Of a DNA stretch of 64,000 nt, positions 36,001 through 43,965 are shown piece after piece. Source of the DNA: an uncultured Flavobacteriaceae bacterium. GTDB taxonomy: Bacteria > Bacteroidota > Bacteroidia > Flavobacteriales > Flavobacteriaceae. The notes under the pieces were generated by a model that saw only the letters and a list, made by a program, of their open reading frames with translations, was not told where the DNA came from and made no database searches. How positions within the stretch are numbered: position 1 is the stretch's first letter; the number at the start of each line of letters is the position of its first letter. The translations under genes and the position numbers were made by a program. The stretch spans positions 434,001 through 498,000 of the forward strand of contig CANLVG010000001.1 of the NCBI GenBank assembly GCA_947494565.1. Direction: 5' to 3'.

Positions 36001-37104
36001 CATTTTAGAAACAAACTTAAAAATGTACTGGAGCGAATCAGAGGCGGCACCTTCCAGAGGTTTGAACTTGTCCTTACACATACAATAATCGGTATGGCAT
36101 TCTTTTGGCTCGTAACCAGCGATGTCAAGTCGATACAGGCGTTGAACGGCCTTCTCATTCTCTGTCGTGAAATCGGTTACCAGTTCTTCCGCAAAGTGCC
36201 TTAACTGATTGGGAATGGTATGCTCTCGGTTATCGAAATAATCGAGTAGTGATAGAAATATAGCGACCATAATGGGAGCTCCGACCAAAATGGATGTTCC
36301 CGCCATGATGACATCCTTACTACTCAAGCGCTCGTCTTCCGCAATGAATACCATTTTAAAAAAAGGGAGTCCGAAAAGACAGAGTAACAAGAAGGTCACC
36401 AGAAGAGTAATTATCCAAGAATTAAGTTTTCGGGTACTGGTCTTATACTTATCCGCCCCTATCAAGCCAATAAGAGCAATATCGATTTCAAGGCCTTTTG
36501 AGTCGATACTGCCTCTAAATTGATATTCACGGCCAAAAAGTTGGTATCTCGAATCTTCTTTTGGTATTGCGCTCGATACACCGATATTGAGCTGATTGTC
36601 TTTTAGAAGATCATCGATTTCCTTATGAAATGACCCTGGCAAAGAACTGAGGTATTTTGCTGGTTTGTCAGCTGTGCCACCATTGCTCGTAAACCTTATG
36701 ATGTAGGCATCGAATTCATTGTCGTTCGGCAATGTGGTATTTACACTGGTAAGGATTTTCCAAATTTCCGTTTGTGCTTTACCAACCTCGCTTTCTTTTT
36801 CATGAATAGTATCCTTCAGAGATACCGGAGCATCTATTTGCCCATCTCCAGGATTTGCCAAGTTTTCACCTTTTTTCGAGTTGTAGGTTTGGATATCGTT
36901 GGTAAACCGTTTTGAAATGATATCGAAATAAGAGTCAAGGGTCTGCAGTTTGTACGCCTTGAAATTTTGTTCGTTTTGTTTGATCCGGTACCAATAACTT
37001 GTCGCCAAAACCGCTATGATCAGCAATGCGATGGTCGTAAGACCAAGAAGCCTTTTATTCGAACCAAGTGGTTTGCGTATTGCGGTCAGTATATTCATTG
37101 CCAT
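33031..37104 (-). CDS. giant membrane protein: Cache-like sensor plus cytoplasmic P-loop (STAND/AAA-like) ATPase
   Basis: 1357 residues; no named family recognised. Visible order: TM 20-38; extracytoplasmic region 39-228; TM 229-250 and 266-288; a second extracytoplasmic region 289-550 that reads like a double-Cache sensor (NDGIPYVMRPVVSIEDQKEE, GYQYAVIDNTGEVWFHSR); about six TM between 551 and 753; a third extracytoplasmic region 754-904; TM 905-931; a cytoplasmic ATPase with Walker A GLPFSGKT (977-984) and a Walker B-like CAFIIENLEHH (1061-1071); a winged-helix-like stretch 1220-1285; and two terminal TM (1304-1320, 1330-1350). The helix count gives a consistent topology with the ATPase inside. 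Ligand and output are unknown. It appears monocistronic; the upstream 400 bp contains a gene remnant. The Cache and STAND labels are inferences by eye. Confidence 0.85.
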   Translation of the reverse strand: MAMNILTAIRKPLGSNKRLLGLTTIALLIIAVLATSYWYRIKQNEQNFKAYKLQTLDSYFDIISKRFTNDIQTYNSKKGENLANPGDGQIDAPVSLKDTIHEKESEVGKAQTEIWKILTSVNTTLPNDNEFDAYIIRFTSNGGTADKPAKYLSSLPGSFHKEIDDLLKDNQLNIGVSSAIPKEDSRYQLFGREYQFRGSIDSKGLEIDIALIGLIGADKYKTSTRKLNSWIITLLVTFLLLCLFGLPFFKMVFIAEDERLSSKDVIMAGTSILVGAPIMVAIFLSLLDYFDNREHTIPNQLRHFAEELVTDFTTENEKAVQRLYRLDIAGYEPKECHTDYCMCKDKFKPLEGAASDSLQYIFKFVSKMYENGLVCYTLNGIRRPKDSLSRINLKERIYYEDFRKDHNVWKTNDGIPYVMRPVVSIEDQKEEAVYILRDHKDQRYFKVASAQLSSVHNPIMPFGYQYAVIDNTGEVWFHSRIGRSTLENFFAVSRKFGDVRAAINGRVAAQGVVKYRDESQIFYVAPIEGTNLSVITFYDLSLLRIRVSEVLSITGMAIFFVLLLIGLVALFSVLKKNTGSGLYKFKVFPFEFLTPKEDSEKSYILLSTLFLAVLTIAVPLSMFVSFLPSSSIILSFLFISWSYLLVYYSLKPRTKANKLGLRMSDALVLLAIFLLDVLLIRLGSGLFWILLVVIPVQVVCTIYLFRLQKIKEHNATDAWVGFVKKRMNLPFPKNYILFLFCWLLLASVFPTTLFFKKAREINDLIWTKADQFHMSSEFVQKENRLREKLPAPEYHEGEFQSVYEYHLNEGQYLGTVSRVPMDPLDEEENYESDSFRRLLWSTRPIYDEKIRDFQAMIYRKSLDETWRSKEMEDSTMFQMDYGTRPTKLLTTQSPNSPKEKGIAGVPWLMLVLKGIGLLGILALLFALISFFIDRFIGFRFMNLKPNDFDIKGNKEYIPKFAKVLATRDANSGLLLTGLPFSGKTTFAKEVLRAAGCDEPLILSMMRLDDLREDTDISAIVEKLRKYPVTNTEPVRKKSSQVESQKEENPILSLEQQLHDECAFIIENLEHHLMSYEANRIKLRLISFLISLGKPVVLCSEVYPSQILGFYQNSQSESEELNIKLVSDFNAWRNILSAFPQVLIGITDGKEKVKIMITDEPDEAIKQCVADELGFGKFLPTLAPVIYAKNLITLGKTEDDSFQIDEQRMVMHTQNLSHGYYTDIWNSLPTRERYMLYDLAKDGFLNIKNGNSLFSLMKKGLIIWNDRPAIFNRSFKNFISSSVSMNEALRLEYKNRGEGSWGTMRVIFYLIILTILVFIFLGEPGFLKDFEALVGALGGIGVVIPILSALLARGGQKG

Positions 37105-37316
37105 CGAATTATCAATATGTCATTGGTATGTGTCCTTGTGAAGAAGGAACAAAGCAATGCGTGACAAAAAAATCAATAAGGGGAACAGGAAAAAATCAGA
37201 AAAAGTCTAAATCCTGAAGCTAAGAAACTCAATGATGCAACTTTACTGCTTTTGTATGAATTGTAAGTTTTTATGTATAAATAGTAGGTGTATATTCTGT
37301 TTTTGGCACGTATGTT
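37105..37316. other. intergenic, upstream of the giant membrane protein
   Basis: AT-rich with no convincing open frame or hairpin. It should hold the promoter of the 33031-37104 gene; no clear TAnnTTTG box was seen. Confidence 0.4.
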
Positions 37317-37504
37317 TTAGTCAAGGTCCACTTTCTCAGTAAAAGCTACTAACTTATCGCTTAAGGTCTTTGGATTCCTAAGCAACTGCAAAAATACATC
37401 AGCGACTTCTTAAGGGTAGCTACGGCCTCACTATGAAATGATGCGCCTACAAGGTTTAGGTCCAAAATGACTTCATCTATAGAGAGTTCGAGCAAACCCA
37501 ATTT
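37317..37504 (-). pseudogene. frameshifted remnant of an unknown gene
   Basis: Directly after the mutS-like stop (TAA at 37507-37505), and in the same frame, the minus strand reads as protein-like sequence: LELSIDEVILDLNLVGASF then HSEAVATLKKSLMY. At a run of five T the coding sense moves to another frame and continues FLQLLRNPKTLSDKLVAFTE and KVDLD to a stop at 37319-37317. The mixed polar/hydrophobic pattern on both sides of one homopolymer shift is what a decayed C-terminal gene end looks like. No start codon remains. Family not recognised; a chance open stretch is possible. Confidence 0.35.
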
Positions 37505-39133
37505 TTATGGGATATCTGAAATAGTGGGGGCATTCTTTCTCCCTATACGGTCCAGCTCTTTTGCAATAGCCCTAGCTTCTATGATCACCTCATCTGGATA
37601 TTCATTGACTTCTAATATTTTAATGGCGTTCCCGTGCTTTAGTTTCCCTTTTTTCAGTTTATAATCGAAACCGACTTTTTTATCGTTTACAACTTCGCTA
37701 AAATGGTAAAGCTCATATTCCTCTGAGAGAAGGTCGGTCAATTCAATATCGTGTGTGGATACAAAAACCAAGTTGTTGTTCTTTGACAATAAGGAAAGTA
37801 CCGCTTTGCCGGCTGCAATGCGCTCAACGGTATTCGTTCCTTTAAAAATTTCATCAAGAAGAAATAAATTCGATTGGCTGTTAGCGCCTTCAGAGATCAT
37901 TTCTTTAATTCTAAAGACTTCTTCCGAATAATAGCTTTTGTCATTCAATAGATCATCGCTTATTCTTATCGCCGAAAATACCCTAGTGAATGGAATGGTC
38001 AAAGATTTTGCAAAACAAGTATTTATGGTCAAGCCTGTAATCACGTTCGACCCGATGGTACGTATAAAGGAAGTCTTACCGGACATATTTGAACCGGTAA
38101 GGAGAATTGATTTATTTGAGACCGAAATGTCATTGGTTACACAACTCGGTAGTAAAGGATGATAGAGGCTCTCAGCGTTAAGTTGATTACTATTTTGGCT
38201 AATTTTAGGGATAGAGAACGAGTCGAGTCCCCTTCGTAAAGAGGCGATCGAAATTAAGGTATCTACTTCTCCAACAAATGAAAATACCTGCTCGACTTCC
38301 CTGCGTTTCGTGTTCAGCCTTTTTAAAACCCCGAACAATAATAGTGGCTCTAAAAGAAAAAGGGTCTTTATTAATTCGAAAGTTGCCCAAAACAGTACTG
38401 CCAGATCTCCTTGCAATTTTCCTTCGAGCTGAAAGAATAGCATTCGATTTCTTACTTGATTTAGTAATTCAATCGGCTTTTCAAGATTGGGATCAATCTT
38501 TTTTAAAAGTGCCTTCTTATGTAGATTGAAGGCCACTCGATTTAAGTTTAATAACTGAGGAATCGCACTTAAATACTTGAATAAGTTCTTTTTGTTCCAA
38601 AAATGAATTCCAAGGTTCACTACAAAGACGCCAATAAGAGCAAGAATATATTGTGGGTAAAAATAGACCAGTAGCGACAAGAGTAGCGCGCTAACCGATA
38701 ATATTTTGATGATAAAAAACCATTTCGGAGGATTTAAATGCGCTTCTTGAAAGAGGGGCGAAACATCGTAAGCAGCGTAATTATCGAGTTCTTTGAGTTG
38801 GCTCTGGATCGCAATTCTTAAGTCGGTATCCTCCGAAATCACTTTGATGATTTCTTCGTTTAAATCGATTCGGGTACGGTCAGTGGAAATAACTCTCAGC
38901 TTGTTATAAAGGTATTGCTGGCCGACTTTTGAAACTGTTCGATCCATATAGGCGAACAAATCTTCAAAGTCCAGATCAGCACATGTTTTATCAGATAGAA
39001 CTTGAAAACAACCAGAGTTGTCTTTATTCTTGAAGTAGTGCCGGATTTTGGTGAAATCGAATGAGTTTTCCTTAATCCTCCCAAATGAAGCTTTTAATCT
39101 TTCACTCTCTTTTTTCTTCCGATTAAATAGCAT
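37505..39133 (-). CDS. MutS-like ATPase with internal membrane helices
   Basis: 542 residues. The C-terminal MutS ATPase domain has Walker A LLTGSNMSGKTS (345-356), Walker B FLLDEIFKGTN (424-434) and the signature STHDIEL. The middle has the helical MutS core/lever-like region, but hydrophobic stretches at about 138-178 (FFIIKILSVSALLLSLLVYF) and about 245-270 suggest membrane insertion. There is no N-terminal mismatch-recognition domain (no F-x-E motif), so it is not a mismatch-repair MutS; MutS paralogs of this type are common in Bacteroidota and of unknown function. It is alone, with a gene remnant at its 3' side. Confidence 0.88.
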   Translation of the reverse strand: MLFNRKKKESERLKASFGRIKENSFDFTKIRHYFKNKDNSGCFQVLSDKTCADLDFEDLFAYMDRTVSKVGQQYLYNKLRVISTDRTRIDLNEEIIKVISEDTDLRIAIQSQLKELDNYAAYDVSPLFQEAHLNPPKWFFIIKILSVSALLLSLLVYFYPQYILALIGVFVVNLGIHFWNKKNLFKYLSAIPQLLNLNRVAFNLHKKALLKKIDPNLEKPIELLNQVRNRMLFFQLEGKLQGDLAVLFWATFELIKTLFLLEPLLLFGVLKRLNTKRREVEQVFSFVGEVDTLISIASLRRGLDSFSIPKISQNSNQLNAESLYHPLLPSCVTNDISVSNKSILLTGSNMSGKTSFIRTIGSNVITGLTINTCFAKSLTIPFTRVFSAIRISDDLLNDKSYYSEEVFRIKEMISEGANSQSNLFLLDEIFKGTNTVERIAAGKAVLSLLSKNNNLVFVSTHDIELTDLLSEEYELYHFSEVVNDKKVGFDYKLKKGKLKHGNAIKILEVNEYPDEVIIEARAIAKELDRIGRKNAPTISDIP

Positions 39134-39226
39134 TTGTAGTAGATGGAGATGTATACCGATACGTAAGTATCATTTATTGGTATTATGTTACAGACAAAAC
39201 TTTAGAATAGTGGTTCAAAAGTAACA

Positions 39227-39394
39227 ATGGTCGAGAATTATTTAAAAGGGATTGAAATACACGCAAGTGAACTCTCTTCCAAAAGAACATTTAAACCAAT
39301 GGTTCACAGTTTTTATGACTTGACATCACTCAACGAAGGAAGAGGAACTATTCTTATTTTGATATCGCCAATGTACAGCCTTGTGGTTAACTAA
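39227..39394 (+). CDS. small hypothetical protein, uncertain
   Basis: A 55-codon frame from ATG to TAA, beginning MVENYLKGIEIHASELSSKR and ending ILISPMYSLVVN. It fills most of the gap between the mutS-like and asnC-like genes, on the opposite strand and pointing at asnC. No domain, signal peptide or ribosome binding site stands out, so it may be chance or the end of an old gene. Confidence 0.22.
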   Translation: MVENYLKGIEIHASELSSKRTFKPMVHSFYDLTSLNEGRGTILILISPMYSLVVN

Positions 39395-39426
39395 GGGGTA
39401 GAATGGTACTAAAAAATTGATAAATA

Positions 39427-39885
39427 CTACTTAAACTCAATATGCCTACTCATATTTTCCTCGACAGACATAAAAGACTCTACGCCTTTTATTCCCTCGA
39501 TTGTCAAAACGGCCTCTTGGTAAACTTGGCGGTAATGCATGCTGTCTTTGGCGTGCATTTTCGCAAAAATGTCATACTTGCCGGTACTATGGTGAATTTT
39601 CACGATTTCCGGTACTTTCATAAGCTCGTCTATGACTTGTTTATAAAGTATTGTTTCACGTAAGTAGACCCCTAAAAAAACCGTCATTTTCCAACCGATC
39701 TTACTGTAATCTAGATTTAAGGTCGCACCTTTTATGACCCCAAGGGTTTTCATTTTTTTTGTTCTTGCGTGTACCGTCCCAGGTGAAATACTTAGTTTCT
39801 TTGCCACTTCTGTATATGGCATCTGCGCATTATCGGATAAAAGCCCTAAAATCTCAAAATCAACCTTATCCAGCTTATTCTTCAT
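39427..39885 (-). CDS. Lrp/AsnC family transcriptional regulator (divergent from TonB receptor)
   Basis: 152 residues: winged HTH (about 5-62; TEVAKKLSISPGTVHARTKK) and RAM effector domain (about 68-148; HHSTGKYDIFAKMHAKD). It is divergent from the receptor operon starting at 40440, across 554 bp of AT-rich DNA that holds an 18-bp perfect palindrome. It is paralogous to the regulator at 47614 (shared GTVHxRxKxM and LDYxK segments), so the two regulators bracket the receptor-aminotransferase-permease genes. An amino acid effector is likely given the family and the aminotransferase in the cluster. Confidence 0.92.
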   Translation of the reverse strand: MKNKLDKVDFEILGLLSDNAQMPYTEVAKKLSISPGTVHARTKKMKTLGVIKGATLNLDYSKIGWKMTVFLGVYLRETILYKQVIDELMKVPEIVKIHHSTGKYDIFAKMHAKDSMHYRQVYQEAVLTIEGIKGVESFMSVEENMSRHIEFK

Positions 39886-40365
39886 ATTTCATTTCTACTT
39901 TTTAAACTTATCAATGCCATTTTAAATTCCATTTGGGAATCTTTTTTGCGAAATCTGTAATTTTCTTATCGCTAAAGCATAGTATGGTAAATTTAATTTA
40001 ATGATTTATTAAACTTGGAAATAATTAAGCAATTAATTAGGTCTTTTTTTAATTATATTTCATTTTAACAAAGGCTGATTTAAGATATCAATAAAAATGA
40101 TTTTTCATTTTTTTTAATCATATAGATAGTTTTTTTTCTTCAAAATTATCAAACCTGATGAATTGATATAAAAAGATGATAAAATTGGCGATATGTCAAA
40201 TTATACATCTTTAAACGTCTTAAAAACAGCTATTTACAAAGAGGTCGGATTTTTATTTTTCCAATTCAATCCCTAACATTGTACCAGTCACGAGCAATAA
40301 AATTGAAGTTGTTTTTGACCGTGAAGTTTCCGGAACTTTTCTTTTCACATGTAATGAACCATCAT
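39886..40365. other. long AT-rich regulatory intergenic region
   Basis: The gap between the divergent AsnC-type gene and the TonB receptor is unusually long and AT-rich, with many runs of T and A. No gene was found. Bent or flexible DNA with several regulator sites is plausible, as Lrp-type proteins wrap DNA; the palindrome at its right end is listed separately. Confidence 0.4.
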
Positions 40366-40383
40366 CCAAAACCTAGGTTTTGG
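40366..40383. promoter_or_regulatory. perfect 18-bp palindrome upstream of TonB receptor
   Basis: CCAAAACCTAGGTTTTGG is a perfect inverted repeat, ending 56 bp before the receptor start. A second shorter palindrome ATGTATACAT lies at 40396-40405. Both fit dimeric regulator sites for the divergent AsnC-type protein; binding is inferred. Confidence 0.5.
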
Positions 40384-40439
40384 TAGCGTCCAAAAATGTA
40401 TACATGTGTCATATTGTTAGTTAACCAAAACACTATGTT

Positions 40440-43406
40440 ATGAAGAAAGTTCTTCTGTTATTGATTACAATCATTTCCCCTATATATTTCATGCAAGCAC
40501 AAGACATTGCGGTTACTGGGAAAACAAAGGACACAGGCGGAGAAATTCTACCGGGTGTTAATTTAATGATAAAGGGCACCACCAAAGGAGCGGTGTCGGA
40601 TTTTGATGGAAATTATACAATTGACGCTCCATCAGATGGAATTTTAGTCTTCTCTTATTTGGGTTACGCCACATTGGAAGTTCCAATAAATGGTAGGTCT
40701 ACTATAGACGTGTCCCTAGAGCCCGCTGCAGAGCAGCTCTTAGAAACGATCGTTATAGGTTCCAGGGGCCAGGGAAGAACCAAATTACAAACTGCGGCCC
40801 CGGTAGATGTCATCAGTGTGAGCAAACAGGCTATTAATATGCCACAGTTGGATGTAGGCCAATTACTTGTTGCCTCTGCGCCCTCATTCACGGCCGTACG
40901 ATCACAGGGGGGCGACCTTAGTGCATCGGTAACACCGCCGTCATTAAGAGGTTTAGGGCCCAACCAATTGTTGGTCCTTGTCAATGGTAAGCGACGCCAT
41001 AGTGGGGCACAATTGATAGGCTCAGCAACAGGTGGGTCTGCAAATTCAGTCGATATGGACTTTATTTCCTTAGATGCTATAGACCGAGTAGAAGTATTAC
41101 GTGATGGAGCCTCGGCCCAATATGGTTCTGACGCTATTGCGGGTGTTATCAATTTGGTCACCAGAAAAGGCACGAACAGATTTACTGCAAATTATACCGC
41201 TGGTTTTTATACCAATTCCAATCCTGATATTAGTGACTCCAATATAAGCGAGTCAGATCAAGCCTTACTAGAGGATACAGATGGAATTGATGGTATAACC
41301 CATCAACTTGGAATCAATTATGGCACCTCTTTTGAAAATGGCGGATACCTCAACATTGCAGGAACGTACCGCCAAAATGAAGCGGCCATTCGTCCAAATA
41401 TTAGCGGTGCAACCCCATATGGCGACTCTTACCTGAACAATGAACGAACAGATGCCCAAGGTAATCCTATCATAACCAACCCCGAGTTATTGGCTGCACA
41501 AACAGCTGGTGACGCGGCCCTTGCCGCCGAACTTCAGACAGACGATGGCTTACTTGCTGCGCGGGGGCTTACGGCAAGGGATATCTCAACCTTTGCAGGT
41601 TTGTCCCCCAGTGTATTAGGAGTGGTTTCATATGATTTAGAATTGCCGCTTTCCGCAACATCTGAAACCAGCTTTTATTCCTTTGGGGATTTCGGCTATA
41701 AATCTGGACAGCTCTTTGGTTGTTTTTATCGAAGGTCAGCGCAAACAGATCGATTTAATTTTGACCTATATCCCAATGGTTTTAGACCACAAATGACCAA
41801 TACACAGACTAATATAGCTTTTACGGGTGGCATCAAAGGAAAATTAGGGGATTGGGATTTTGATTTTAGCAATACCTTTGGAACCAACACCCAAAGACTC
41901 GGCCAATTTAATACGTTCAACGCCAGTTTACAGTCGGCATCGCCTACGGTAATGGATTTGGGTACGCATAAATTTACACAGAACACGGCCAACTTTGACC
42001 TTACACGTTTTTATCCCGATTTTCTAGCAGGACTTAACATAGCAGTTGGAGGAGAATTAAGGATAGAGAATTATATCATAGAAAGAGGACAAGAGGAAAG
42101 CTATGCAGCTGGCGATGCGGGTGTCTTTACGGCAACCGAAGATAATCAAGAACTTATTGGGCCTGATGGTTTTCCATTGGAAGGTTTGAACGGCAGTCCA
42201 ATTGTGGACGATAACGGAAATGCACTTGTACTACCATACGGTGGAGTAAGCTCTTATCCTGTACTACAATACAGCCCCAATTGCCAATGTTTTAGAGGTT
42301 TTGCTCCCGAAAATGAAGCGGATGAGTTTCGTTCCGTTACCGGTCTTTATTTGGATTTGGAATTGGACGTAACTGATAAATGGTTTGTAAGTGGTGCTGT
42401 ACGTTCGGAACAGTATTCCGATTTTGGTGGGGTATTCACTGGAAAGTTCGCCACACGTTACGCTATTACCGATAATTTTGCTGTTCGAGGTTCTGTGAGT
42501 AACGGTTTCAGGGCGCCTTCTTTACAAGAATTGAACTACTCGCACACCTTTACCTTTTTTGTTGATTTAGATCCCTTTGATGGAACGCTCTATCCAAATA
42601 GTAGTCAGGTCGCAAAAGCTATTGGTATTCAACAGCTGCAGGAAGAAAGATCTACAAATTTTGGTATAGGCATTACTGCAAAGCTTTTTAATAAGCTGGA
42701 TCTAAGTATCGATGCTTTTCAAATAGATATCAGAGACCGTTTGTTCAGCACTGGTAACTTCAGCGCGGATGACGCCCCTGTATTAGAACCACTCATCGGT
42801 GCTGGTCTGGCTAGTTTTCGAATTAATGGTGGGGATATTAGTACAAAAGGTATCGAGTTCGTGGCGAATTATAACGATAGGGTTGGTGAAGGGATGTTAA
42901 ATATAAACCTCTCTGGCCTAATTTCAGACAGAACCTTTGAAGGTGCGAATGTTCCCGATTTGAACACTGTATTGACCGATCAAGAATTGGAGGACCTCTA
43001 CATAGATCGCGGGGTAATAGGAGCCTACGAGCAAGGTGTTCCAAATACACAGTTTATTGCTTCGGCAACTTATACCCTAGGAAAATGGTCAGCGATGCTA
43101 AGAGGCAATTATTTTGGTGAAATCGCCAGAATAGACGACGGTGAAGGAACCTTAACCGATGAAAATTTTCCGGGCGCTGGCACACAAGGTTTTTCAGACC
43201 AAACCTTCTCGGCACAGGTTACTTCTGACCTAGGAATAACGTACAAAGCTTCCGAGAACTTGGCCTTTACCCTTACAGGGCAAAATATCTTTAATAATTA
43301 TCCCGATTTATATCGTTCCGAGGAAAGAGGCTTTTACCTCTATGGCAATGCGCAACAGGGTTCTCTTGGTGCCTTTTATTCAGTAAGAGCTACATTAAGT
43401 TTTTAG
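40440..43406 (+). CDS. TonB-dependent receptor
   Basis: 988 residues. A signal peptide (1-20, ending MQAQD) precedes a carboxypeptidase-regulatory-like domain (about 22-108; GEILPGVNLMIKGTTKGAVS), a plug (about 115-245; LRGLGPNQLLVLVNGKRRH, VEVLRDGASAQYGSDAIAGV) and a 22-strand-type barrel ending YSVRATLSF. The plug motif set is of the general TonB receptor type rather than SusC. It is followed by a lipoprotein (26 bp) and a Tat aminotransferase (29 bp), so one operon is likely. The ligand is unknown; context suggests an amino acid or peptide-derived molecule. Confidence 0.93.
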   Translation: MKKVLLLLITIISPIYFMQAQDIAVTGKTKDTGGEILPGVNLMIKGTTKGAVSDFDGNYTIDAPSDGILVFSYLGYATLEVPINGRSTIDVSLEPAAEQLLETIVIGSRGQGRTKLQTAAPVDVISVSKQAINMPQLDVGQLLVASAPSFTAVRSQGGDLSASVTPPSLRGLGPNQLLVLVNGKRRHSGAQLIGSATGGSANSVDMDFISLDAIDRVEVLRDGASAQYGSDAIAGVINLVTRKGTNRFTANYTAGFYTNSNPDISDSNISESDQALLEDTDGIDGITHQLGINYGTSFENGGYLNIAGTYRQNEAAIRPNISGATPYGDSYLNNERTDAQGNPIITNPELLAAQTAGDAALAAELQTDDGLLAARGLTARDISTFAGLSPSVLGVVSYDLELPLSATSETSFYSFGDFGYKSGQLFGCFYRRSAQTDRFNFDLYPNGFRPQMTNTQTNIAFTGGIKGKLGDWDFDFSNTFGTNTQRLGQFNTFNASLQSASPTVMDLGTHKFTQNTANFDLTRFYPDFLAGLNIAVGGELRIENYIIERGQEESYAAGDAGVFTATEDNQELIGPDGFPLEGLNGSPIVDDNGNALVLPYGGVSSYPVLQYSPNCQCFRGFAPENEADEFRSVTGLYLDLELDVTDKWFVSGAVRSEQYSDFGGVFTGKFATRYAITDNFAVRGSVSNGFRAPSLQELNYSHTFTFFVDLDPFDGTLYPNSSQVAKAIGIQQLQEERSTNFGIGITAKLFNKLDLSIDAFQIDIRDRLFSTGNFSADDAPVLEPLIGAGLASFRINGGDISTKGIEFVANYNDRVGEGMLNINLSGLISDRTFEGANVPDLNTVLTDQELEDLYIDRGVIGAYEQGVPNTQFIASATYTLGKWSAMLRGNYFGEIARIDDGEGTLTDENFPGAGTQGFSDQTFSAQVTSDLGITYKASENLAFTLTGQNIFNNYPDLYRSEERGFYLYGNAQQGSLGAFYSVRATLSF

Positions 43407-43432
43407 GTTTAACGATTAAAAAAGTAAACGAC

Positions 43433-43936
43433 ATGATAAAGACATATATAAAAAAGTTAAGTGTATTAACCGTAATTCTGATAACCCTTGGGTCCTGCGA
43501 CTTAGAACGATTGGAATCTGCTCAAGAAGTTGCGGATGGAGGTGGAACTTTAGATACCTACACCGCTTACACGATTGATTCCACAGATCCAACCGGGTCT
43601 AACGTTAATGGACGAATAGTTTTCTGGAAAACGGATTTAGATCAGACCTTGGTACAGATTTCCCTATTCAACACGGTCGAAGGACTTTTACATCCAGCCA
43701 TTTTAGTTGGTGGAGCCGCAGGTATAGGAACAACGACCATGATGGCAATAGACGATGTAGATGGAAGCACTGGCGAATTGTCAACGAACAAATTTTTTCT
43801 CATAGCCGATACATCATTTTACGATGCATTAGTAGCTCTTGACGCACATGTAAGTGTCTCTCTGAGCACCGAAGATGATACCATCGTGGCTTTGGGGAAT
43901 ATCGGCGCAAACGCAGAACCGGTAGCAATGAATTAG
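43433..43936 (+). CDS. small outer-envelope lipoprotein of unknown function
   Basis: 167 residues with a lipoprotein signal ending ITLGSC (Cys at about residue 23). The mature part is beta-rich and weakly resembles a CHRD/Ig-like fold (NGRIVFWKTDLDQTLVQISL ... TGELSTNKFFLIAD ... HVSVSLSTEDDTIVALGNIG). It contains no catalytic motif. Position between the TonB receptor and the Tat-exported aminotransferase suggests it is an accessory of the receptor. Family assignment is uncertain. Confidence 0.75.
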   Translation: MIKTYIKKLSVLTVILITLGSCDLERLESAQEVADGGGTLDTYTAYTIDSTDPTGSNVNGRIVFWKTDLDQTLVQISLFNTVEGLLHPAILVGGAAGIGTTTMMAIDDVDGSTGELSTNKFFLIADTSFYDALVALDAHVSVSLSTEDDTIVALGNIGANAEPVAMN

Positions 43937-43965
43937 AACTTTTAAACTTAAATAAATAACGCGTT

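Noticed and set aside
39886-40365. Possible small RNA or CRISPR leader in the long AT-rich gap
   Set aside because: No direct repeats, no GC-rich structured segment and no cas gene; only AT-rich sequence with palindromes at the right end.
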